This document shows, one piece after another, positions 35,545-43,018 of a stretch of 64,000 bases of DNA (position 1 is the first letter of the stretch; every line of letters begins with the position of its first letter). The notes beneath the pieces were generated by a model. That model saw only the letters and a list, made by a program, of their open reading frames with translations. It had not been told where the DNA came from and searched no databases. Both the position numbers and the translations under genes were made by a program. The DNA lies in assembly GCF_034927245.1 (NCBI RefSeq), contig NZ_JAYFQK010000011.1:38821-102820 (forward strand). The letters run 5' to 3'. This DNA comes from Desulfitobacterium_A sp034927245 (lineage in GTDB: Bacteria; Bacillota; Desulfitobacteriia; Desulfitobacteriales; Desulfitobacteriaceae).

Positions 35545-37573
35545 GGCACAAGTCGTCACTTCTATTGATCCCCCTAACGTTACCTATGCCGGACTAGATG
35601 GTACAGGAGAACCTTTTGTGGTAGATTTCATTTCATTATACAACAATCCCTATTTTCAGACCGATGAAGAAGTTAAGAAAGAAATCAAGAAAGAAAAGAA
35701 AGTGGAACATTATATGTTGGAGACGCTTCCAGAACATAAGCAGAAGCGAGTATACGAAAGGTTAAATATTATTAAACCCATGCTCCTGCTCGAAAGAGTA
35801 AAAGCGCATGAAACGCCTGCAATTGTACAATTCATGAGTAGTTATAATGAATTTCTTCCGAGAGGCGACATTGACGCGCTTCAGAAGCTCTCCCGAGAAA
35901 AACTACTTTCGATGTTGTCGGACAAATATACAGTTTCAGTTAGAACGTTGCAGCGGTGGATAGAAAAATTTAAAGAAGAGGAAAAGGAGACTGGCTTAGG
36001 GGTCGCTGGTTTGATGACAAAGAATGATAAAGGGTATATAAGGAACGATGATAAGACACTCGCAATTTGTCAACCTAAGCATCCTGAAGTTGTTTTATGC
36101 ACTGTTCAGACAAGGCTACCTGACGCTTATTTACCAATAATTAAGAAGGCCATTGAAGAAGAATACCTTACGTTGAAAAAGATAACCCCTGTGGCTCTAT
36201 ATGATATCGTAAAGACGCGATGCGAACTAGAGGTTCCCGGACTTCCCGAGCTTCCCGAGATTACACTTCGAAAGCTGTTGGACAGACTTGATCCGCAAGT
36301 GGTGACCCAAATGAGGAGCGGAAAATCCGCCACGCAAAAGTTAAAGCTTGTAGAACGCGGATTTTCGAACAAAGAAGCTTTATATCCTTTACATATGGTT
36401 GAGATTGATCATACTCCAATTAACCTAGACGTTTTAGACGATCTTCATACTTTTGTAGTTGGGAGACCTAATCTTACTCTAGGTATTGATGTTTACTCAA
36501 GAATGATATGGTGCATGTATATCACTTTTGAGGAGAACTCAACCAATGTAATGAGAAAGGCGCTTGAGCAAGGTATGTTTGTTAAGCGGTCTAAGGAGCG
36601 ATATGGCACTTTAAATGAGTGGGATATCCATGGCAGACCTCAAATGATTTTCACTGATAATGGGAGTGATTTCAAAAGTGCCCATTTCAGACGGATGGTA
36701 GAACACACCTTAGGGGCAGAACTCCGATATAGACCAGTTCGAACTCCTCATGTTGGGGGAACAATTGAACGCCTGTGTGGAACTTTCATGACAGAATTCA
36801 TTGATAGAATTGATGGCGCGCGTAAAAGCAATCCGAAAGAGTTAGGAGAATATGATGCCGAAGGTGAAGCTTGCCTTACACTAAGTGAATTGATTAAAAT
36901 TGCAACATGGTATGTCACAGATGTATATCATCACAGTGTGCATAAAGGACTACCGCCTGAGACACCTACCCCAACTACTCGATACTACGAAGGACTCAAA
37001 AAGACTGCTTTTCTTCCGGAGTACTTTAGCCCAGAGTATGAGGATTTTTTGAGGATGCAATTATTACCAATAAAAGATAAACGAATTACCCGAGATGGAA
37101 TACGTCTAGGTAACGTAATTTATTCTTCAAATCAATTGGCACCCTACGTCGGAAAAAGCCAGACTTACAATATTAAATATGATATTGATGATATCTCGAA
37201 AGTCTATTTTCAGTCTCCGGAGACTTCTGATTATATCGAAATATCAGCTATATCCCCTTCAGCGAATGAAGTTCAGGGGATGAGTCGATTTCTTTATAGT
37301 AAGATACTTAAGAGACTTAGGGAAGAAGGCAAGGTGAAGAGTAAGGAGATACCAGGTACAGGGATGGTGACGCAAGGACAACTAAGAATACAAGATGAGG
37401 TTGCACAGCTCTACAAGAAAAGTAGAAGGTCCAGAAAATTTGCTGCAAAGACAAACATGGTGCCAATACTCACTCAAGCAAATACCAATAAAGATAAACC
37501 AAAAGAGCCTTCTTTTGCGAATTTACTTGAAAAGGCAAAAGCAATTGAGCAACGAAAGAAAGAGAATGATTGA
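35495..37573 (+). CDS. tnsB: TnsB-like DDE transposase
   Basis: About 692 residues; TTG 35495 fits an AGGTGG site, and GTG 35486 is an alternative. N-terminal DNA-binding HTH regions (including KYTVSVRTLQRWIEKF) precede an rve/RNase H-like core. The DDE triad is intact: Asp of MVEIDHTPIN, Asp of FTDNGSDFKS and Glu of HVGGTIERLCGTF. A C-terminal beta-barrel follows and ends in a basic tail that would contact TnsC. TnsB binds the terminal repeats and performs 3'-end cleavage and strand transfer. It overlaps tnsA and lies about 50 bp before tnsC. Confidence 0.95.
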   Translation: MNCAQLKVNSKFYLYGRAQVVTSIDPPNVTYAGLDGTGEPFVVDFISLYNNPYFQTDEEVKKEIKKEKKVEHYMLETLPEHKQKRVYERLNIIKPMLLLERVKAHETPAIVQFMSSYNEFLPRGDIDALQKLSREKLLSMLSDKYTVSVRTLQRWIEKFKEEEKETGLGVAGLMTKNDKGYIRNDDKTLAICQPKHPEVVLCTVQTRLPDAYLPIIKKAIEEEYLTLKKITPVALYDIVKTRCELEVPGLPELPEITLRKLLDRLDPQVVTQMRSGKSATQKLKLVERGFSNKEALYPLHMVEIDHTPINLDVLDDLHTFVVGRPNLTLGIDVYSRMIWCMYITFEENSTNVMRKALEQGMFVKRSKERYGTLNEWDIHGRPQMIFTDNGSDFKSAHFRRMVEHTLGAELRYRPVRTPHVGGTIERLCGTFMTEFIDRIDGARKSNPKELGEYDAEGEACLTLSELIKIATWYVTDVYHHSVHKGLPPETPTPTTRYYEGLKKTAFLPEYFSPEYEDFLRMQLLPIKDKRITRDGIRLGNVIYSSNQLAPYVGKSQTYNIKYDIDDISKVYFQSPETSDYIEISAISPSANEVQGMSRFLYSKILKRLREEGKVKSKEIPGTGMVTQGQLRIQDEVAQLYKKSRRSRKFAAKTNMVPILTQANTNKDKPKEPSFANLLEKAKAIEQRKKEND

Positions 37574-37625
37574 TAATAAATTAGCTCTGGTGTACTAAAC
37601 GTTTTAAATGAAAGGATGTAAGCTT

Positions 37626-38450
37626 ATGGATTATAACTTAAGTGAGGACTTAAAGCGAAGGGTCGCCAATTTACATATTGCACATTCCGAAATTGAAAAG
37701 GTTTGGTCAATGTTTGATTCTACCCGCAGACATCGAAATTTAGCAATGGTCAATGTTGATGGAAGTCAAAGGAAATCAGAAATGATGAAAAAACATCGAC
37801 ATATTTTACTTTTTGGTAAGAGTGGTACAGGTAAGTCTGAATTGGCTATGAAATATGCAATGAGAGAGAGCCCAATTGAGACCTATTACGATGAGGAATT
37901 AGAAGCAGATATAGACATTATGAAAGTAGTTTACTTGGAGACACCGGAAAACTTCGGACGATTGGAATTTTACCAAAAAGTTTCCGGTGCACTTGGCGCC
38001 CCTCGTCTTCCAGGTCGTCCAGATGTGGGAGAAGTGAGAGACCGAGCTATTAATCTATTGAAAAGACAAAAAACGGAAATGATGATTTTAGACGAAATTG
38101 ATTATCTTATCACTTCAAATGCAATTGGTTTACGACCAGCAATGGAAGCCATTAAATATGTGACTAATAATGCCGGTGTATCATTAGTCTGTATCGGTTC
38201 CCCTGAGGCGAAAAAACTGAGAAACCTTGATCTTCAATATTTTAGGAGATTCACTCCTGTTGAACTTCATAGGTTTGAGTCTTGTAATGAGGATTTTTGT
38301 GGTTTTCTTCAGGCTTTGGAAGAACAAATGAAGCCTATAAAACCTATTGGTTTAGGAGATGAGAATTCATACTTGCCTGAGCTTCTTTATAGTGCATGTA
38401 AAGGAATAGTCGGTATTTTGACTCCTATAATCATAGAAGCTTATAACTAA
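37626..38450 (+). CDS. tnsC: TnsC-like AAA+ ATPase, truncated by an in-frame stop
   Basis: 274 residues from ATG 37626, behind AAAGGATG. The AAA+ core is intact: Walker A FGKSGTGKSELAM (about 57-69), Walker B MMILDEIDYL (about 152) and a sensor-1 region SLVCIGSPEA (about 185). TnsC is the ATP-dependent matchmaker that couples a target-selecting TniQ/TnsD protein to the TnsAB transposase. A TAA (38448-38450) ends the ORF after IIIEAYN. The same frame continues as NEGFKDFDSVKLTVESIEKAY to the next TAA (38580-38582), so 44 C-terminal codons seem to be cut off. In Tn7 the TnsC tail contacts TnsA. Confidence 0.85.
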   Translation: MDYNLSEDLKRRVANLHIAHSEIEKVWSMFDSTRRHRNLAMVNVDGSQRKSEMMKKHRHILLFGKSGTGKSELAMKYAMRESPIETYYDEELEADIDIMKVVYLETPENFGRLEFYQKVSGALGAPRLPGRPDVGEVRDRAINLLKRQKTEMMILDEIDYLITSNAIGLRPAMEAIKYVTNNAGVSLVCIGSPEAKKLRNLDLQYFRRFTPVELHRFESCNEDFCGFLQALEEQMKPIKPIGLGDENSYLPELLYSACKGIVGILTPIIIEAYN

Positions 38451-38582
38451 TTGGGGATTTTTAATGAGGGCTTTAAGGACTTCGATAGTGTAAAACTTAC
38501 CGTGGAATCCATTGAAAAGGCATACAATATTATCGTTGGAGATAGTGCGGAAAAAGAATTTGATAAATTGCTTGCACGTTAA
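38451..38582 (+). pseudogene. Severed C-terminal tail of tnsC
   Basis: This stretch is in the same frame as tnsC beyond its TAA stop. It encodes a coherent 43-residue helical tail (SVKLTVESIEKAYN...EKEFDKLLAR) typical of TnsC ends and then stops at TAA. No independent start with a ribosome-binding site is seen. It is best explained as a nonsense mutation, or rarely as a readthrough site. Confidence 0.6.
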
Positions 38583-38665
38583 CATTGATCCCGAATATTG
38601 AAGTTGTGTTTAATTTCTCTTCTCTTGGGGTATAAAATCTTTAATAACCTTTTAGGAGAGAAAAG

Positions 38666-40465
38666 ATGGAGCCATTAACTATTCGGGTAAGACCTTACCC
38701 AGATGAAGCAATTTCGAGTTTTATGTTCAGGTTAGCGGAAGCCAATGGCATTAGTATGCTTAGCCTTTGGAAGTTAGTCAGAGAGAAACGAAAGCATTAT
38801 GCTCAGAGGGCAGACATAACGATTATTGATTTTGCTCCAGTCAATGTAATTAATGCGGAAAAATTAGCTTATGCTGCAATGATTGGTGTAGAAACGGTAT
38901 TTCAAGGTAGCTTATATTATGTATTAAATAAATTTTCGCTTGGGGAAAGGTTGGAAAGAGCAAGATTCTTGAGTGGAGTAATTCGTGATTATGTGGCTTA
39001 TTGTCCTATTTGTTTAAATGAGCATCACTATTATAAATTGCTCTGGAGACTAAATGAGATAGATATATGTTTAAAACATAAAATTAGATTAAGCAAAAAT
39101 TGTCATGCATGTAATCAGATTATCGAGTATAAAGATGTTTCTATCTTGGATGAATGCCCCTATTGTCATGAAAAATTGAGTGCTGCTCGGGACTTTAAAC
39201 ATGTATTGAAGAACGAATATCTATTTCAAAAAGACTTACAAGATGCATGGATACAGTTGCTTAAGCCAGGGGTTTTAAAGCTTAAATCCTCTGAAGTAGC
39301 TACTAGAATTTTATATTTGGCGAATCAAAAGAATCATATTCTTGATAAAGTTTTGGTAAAAAACAGTATATTAAGTAAAAATTCATTATCTACAATTTTG
39401 CAACAGGCCAGAGGGTCCCTATCTAATGATCGGGCTTTTCATATCTCTTTAGTGCTTAATTCCCTTAAAATGTTTAACATGAACGTCAATGATTTCTTAA
39501 GTATGGAGGTTCCTGTTCTTTTTGTAGACTCAGTCAGGCAGCCTTTGGAAGAGAAGAGGCATCAATATTCATGTTTAGCTCCTTGGTGTATTAATTTTGG
39601 TAAGACCAGAGTTTTAGTAAAGACGGGCACATCGTTTAAAAGGAAAGTAAATGGTGAGACGCTACATTATTATCTTTCTTGTCCAGAATGTGGCTGTGAA
39701 TATGCTGTTAATCAAGACGGGCGATTGGAAGAACGGACTTATTTTATAAGAGGATATTATTATTTAAAGGGGTTATTTAATAATGAGTATGATTTAAATG
39801 TTTTAGCTGAAAAGTCCGGTTTGAGCAAGGATAGAGTACGTAGATGTTATGCTTATTTCAGAACTAGGGGATTGCTGAGTGTTGACAGCCATAAATCTTT
39901 AGAAGGTTGGGCAAATAAAAAAATTCAGATAGAGGAGGATTTGTTAAATAAGGTTATTATAACTATTAAAGATTGCATAAATCTCAATATAGTTAAGAGA
40001 TGGAGGCTATGGGAAAGTTATGATCAATTTCTAACATATCGCTTCCATCCTAAGGTGGTAAGGGCTATAATTCAACAAAAACGCGTTCTTACTAAAAGAG
40101 GATCAAAAGTAACTCTAGAAGATGTTCGACAATTGTTAGAAGAACTCTCAGAGGCAAATATCGAAATTTCTATCGATAAAGTAGCTCAATCACTTAAAGT
40201 TTGTTCAGAAACATTAAGAAGTATTAATGGCAATTCACTTATTGCGGAATATAAGGAGATACAAAGGAGAAAAACATTAATAGATCGAGCAGAAGATTTG
40301 TGCCGATTAGCAGATAGCTTTTTTTTGTTAAATCAAAACAAGAGGATTACTTCTACCGAATTATATAAATATTTGGGAGTTTCGCGACCAATATTATGGA
40401 GAACAAATTCTGAAATTACAAATCAATTTATTAAACGTTTAAGAGAGCATAATCGAATGATATAA
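38666..40465 (+). CDS. TniQ/TnsD-family target selector (first copy)
   Basis: A 599-residue protein; ATG 38666 follows AGGAGAG. The N-terminal TniQ domain (about 1-170) contains zinc-binding pairs CPICLNEHH, CHACNQ and CPYCHEK. A second cysteine set (CLAPWC and CPECGCEY, about 310-355) and several HTH-like segments follow. TnsD-type proteins bind a specific chromosomal site, in Tn7 the 3' end of glmS, and recruit TnsC. Its length and C-terminal DNA-binding region fit a sequence-specific selector, so it is the better candidate for recognising glmS; that assignment is inference. Confidence 0.88.
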   Translation: MEPLTIRVRPYPDEAISSFMFRLAEANGISMLSLWKLVREKRKHYAQRADITIIDFAPVNVINAEKLAYAAMIGVETVFQGSLYYVLNKFSLGERLERARFLSGVIRDYVAYCPICLNEHHYYKLLWRLNEIDICLKHKIRLSKNCHACNQIIEYKDVSILDECPYCHEKLSAARDFKHVLKNEYLFQKDLQDAWIQLLKPGVLKLKSSEVATRILYLANQKNHILDKVLVKNSILSKNSLSTILQQARGSLSNDRAFHISLVLNSLKMFNMNVNDFLSMEVPVLFVDSVRQPLEEKRHQYSCLAPWCINFGKTRVLVKTGTSFKRKVNGETLHYYLSCPECGCEYAVNQDGRLEERTYFIRGYYYLKGLFNNEYDLNVLAEKSGLSKDRVRRCYAYFRTRGLLSVDSHKSLEGWANKKIQIEEDLLNKVIITIKDCINLNIVKRWRLWESYDQFLTYRFHPKVVRAIIQQKRVLTKRGSKVTLEDVRQLLEELSEANIEISIDKVAQSLKVCSETLRSINGNSLIAEYKEIQRRKTLIDRAEDLCRLADSFFLLNQNKRITSTELYKYLGVSRPILWRTNSEITNQFIKRLREHNRMI

Positions 40466-40482
40466 AGTAAGTGGGGGAAGAG

Positions 40483-41922
40483 ATGCCTAATGAGCGATTT
40501 ACTATTCGACCCAAAATTATTCAAGGAGAATCATTGACTTCATATTTGTCGAGGGTGGCGTTGCGAAATTGCATAAGTCCACTTCAAATGCTTAAATTAA
40601 TTGAGTTTAAAAATGTGAGAAATGTAAAATTGGGCTACTCAATTGATTTATATCCAGGTTTGGTTTCTAATTTGAAACGGATTGAAAACTTGACTGACCA
40701 AGCTATATGCGAACTAGAGTTGATGACTTTTTGGCCACTAATAAGGAAATTTTGTCAAGTAACTAAAGGTCAATGGTCTATAATAAGAGAGGTAACAGAA
40801 AAGAGATTCCTAAAGTATTGTTCACTTTGTTTGCAGGAGACAGGCACATTTAAACTTCTTTGGCAAGTTTCAGAGATACAAATATGTAATATTCATAGAG
40901 TAAAATTACTTCATAGTTGTCCTGAGTGTAATAAAGAAATTAATTACTCTCTAGTACATCCACCTTTTTGTTCCTGTAAATCAAGAATTAGGAAGGGAAA
41001 ATCTGAAAAGTGTGACGTTACTTTGACTAAGAAGCAATTATTAATTTATGAGGAATGGGAATACTTAGTAGATCCTAAAACGACAATTTCCCCTAAAATT
41101 AAAGGACTAAATTCTCAAAGAGCAATGGCAATTGGATTATTATATTTAAACAGTACGAATGAGTATAAAATCACTTCAACTAATTATTCCATTTCCTTAA
41201 GGAATATAGCAATTGGGGAAAAGGGCAAATATGTTATAACTATGAAGAAATTCCTAGATATTTTGAGAAAAGCGGGATTAACTCCAGAACAATTTTCAAA
41301 CCTTGAAATACCATTGTATTTTATAAGGGATACTTTGGTGGCTAGGAAAAATATAAATATGTCTTGTTTAACTCCTTGGTGCAAATCTTTTGGGAGTGCT
41401 GACCAAATGAAAAGAATAAGTCATCTCGACTGTTTTAAAAATAATAAATTAAAATTTTCACAACCGTCAATTTGTTTGGATTGCGGTATTAAATATGGGG
41501 TGGGGACACATGACGGTCTTTGGCAATCTATAGACGATTTTTTTACATTAAGTGAAAAAATTAAAGAGTTAATGCTGGATGGCAAAAGTCGAAGACAGAT
41601 TCGTTCCATCGTGGGAATCGGTGATTTTTTACTAAATAGAGTTGTTGGTTATTTGGCTTTTCACCGATTGATACCAAATGAGGTTATAAGAAAATTAAAG
41701 TTGGAAGTATGTCCCAAAGATATTGTGAGCTATTTTAAAAAAATAGTGGAATGTGCAACAGATAAACGGATTGGTTTCTTTTCAAGTGCTCATAAATTAT
41801 TCGGATGGACATCCTTAGAATATTATTACTATTATTGTCATCCTGAAGTCCAAAGATTTCTATTTCTATTTCCAAATCGACACATAAGAAATAAAAATAT
41901 AGCAAAATTGCATGAAGATTAA
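40483..41922 (+). CDS. TniQ/TnsD-family protein (second copy, C-terminally shortened)
   Basis: 479 residues from ATG 40483, behind GGGGAAG, 17 bp after the first tniQ. It has the same layout as the first copy: an N-terminal TniQ domain with zinc-binding CSLCLQE, CPECNKE and a CSC pair, then a CLTPWC/CLDCG set and a helical region. It ends about 120 residues sooner. The DNA just beyond the stop still encodes LEELSNQGKQIILPVIKKV, similar to the first copy's tail, but in another frame with stops. Two selectors could mean two target classes, one now decaying. Confidence 0.85.
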   Translation: MPNERFTIRPKIIQGESLTSYLSRVALRNCISPLQMLKLIEFKNVRNVKLGYSIDLYPGLVSNLKRIENLTDQAICELELMTFWPLIRKFCQVTKGQWSIIREVTEKRFLKYCSLCLQETGTFKLLWQVSEIQICNIHRVKLLHSCPECNKEINYSLVHPPFCSCKSRIRKGKSEKCDVTLTKKQLLIYEEWEYLVDPKTTISPKIKGLNSQRAMAIGLLYLNSTNEYKITSTNYSISLRNIAIGEKGKYVITMKKFLDILRKAGLTPEQFSNLEIPLYFIRDTLVARKNINMSCLTPWCKSFGSADQMKRISHLDCFKNNKLKFSQPSICLDCGIKYGVGTHDGLWQSIDDFFTLSEKIKELMLDGKSRRQIRSIVGIGDFLLNRVVGYLAFHRLIPNEVIRKLKLEVCPKDIVSYFKKIVECATDKRIGFFSSAHKLFGWTSLEYYYYYCHPEVQRFLFLFPNRHIRNKNIAKLHED

Positions 41923-42155
41923 TAGAGTAATTAGAAGAACTTTCTAATCAAGGCAAGCAAATAATTCTACCAGTAATCAAGAAAGTATTAGCTGTGGTAT
42001 TGGAATTTTGAACGAAGGAAACTCAATGGGACTTTTAAGATCAAGCCCAAAAAGATCAAATTTTTCAACTGAAAAAGAGTGCCCTTGAATCTAAAATACT
42101 GGATTATATAAATCTTCAAAAAAGCTTTGGATTGACAATTTCAGAAACTAGGTAA
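41923..42155 (+). pseudogene. Degenerate tail of the second tniQ
   Basis: Translation in a shifted frame around 41934-42010 gives LEELSNQGKQIILPVIKKVLAVVLEF, which parallels LEELSEANIEISIDKVAQ of the first TniQ. A later frame gives KSALESKILDYINLQKSFG. Several stops and frame changes interrupt it. It looks like the eroded C-terminal region of the second tniQ. Confidence 0.5.
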
Positions 42156-42299
42156 ATATTTTATTTTTTTAATGCACTTTGTTCGATGAGCAAGTGAATC
42201 AATCTCGGAAAAATACTCGGGGTACACTTCTTCATAACTTGGGAAAATTAAAAGTAACTAATTGAATTTTAAATAAACCGGGAAGGTTGAAGAGAATAC

Positions 42300-42835
42300 G
42301 GTGATGTGTTTTAACTTTTTCATTTTGGCGATTATTTTTTACGACAAGTATTATTCGGCCTGCGCTGGAGTGGTAGGTTTTAGGCTGAGGAGCTTCGGGC
42401 TTATTTCTTTGCTTTTTCTTTATATTTCCCTTATTCAGGAATTTGCTGGATTTTTTCGGGGCGGTATTATGACTATGTTTTACTGAAAGATATTCCTGGT
42501 CTACTAATTCCTTGTGGACTTCCTCAAGTTCTGAGGGAGTGGAGGCCTGCTCGAGGCTGAGAATAACGGATTCTAAGTAGTTAACCTCATTGAGGCTTGC
42601 GGTTTTGGGTGGTTCAGTCTTTTGTAAGGTGACTTTAGCTTTGTTATAAAGTCGATAGTAACGCTGGGAGTTGTCAATTCCGCTGAGTTGGGGATCGAGC
42701 GGAATCGTGACTTGGGGAAGAGTCTCCCCATTATAGTCCTCGACGACGATTTCCTTCATCTCCGGAGTTATCCGATAAAGATTAGCGGTAATTAGCTCAC
42801 CCCAGCGCTGATATTTAAACGCATTCTTAGCATTT
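42300..42835 (-). pseudogene. rqcH: rqcH (NFACT/FbpA-type) gene fragment
   Basis: On the - strand the frame reads YQRWGELITANLYRI..., IPLDPQLSGIDNSQRYY, YNKAKVTLQK and a long helix ending EVHKELVDQEYL, which matches the NFACT-N/coiled-coil middle of RqcH, the ribosome-rescue Ala-tailing factor once called fibronectin-binding protein. Further on, PQPKTYHSSAG and LVVKNNRQNEKV match the start of the NFACT-R domain. Both ends are missing and the frame drifts after that, so it is non-functional. No rqcH neighbour genes accompany it. It probably was captured or left by rearrangement inside the transposon. Confidence 0.75.
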
Positions 42836-42848
42836 TCTATTGTTATAT

Positions 42849-42887
42849 GCCATTTCTTTTACAGTATAAAAGGGAAATGGCGTTTTT
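42849..42887 (+). terminator. Rho-independent terminator-like hairpin
   Basis: GCCATTTCTTTT pairs with AAAAGGGAAATGGC (one bulged G) around a short loop, followed on the + strand by GTTTTTTG. It lies between the rqcH fragment and the helicase-nuclease gene and could end tns readthrough. Confidence 0.65.
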
Positions 42888-43018
42888 TGTTGAATAAATG
42901 ATCGATGGATAATTCAGTCAATTGGATATATTTACAGGGACATTTTAAAGTTAAATTTTGATATTTTTTAAGAGTTCCCTATGTCAAATGAAATAAATAG
43001 AATGGAGCTTTGGATAAG

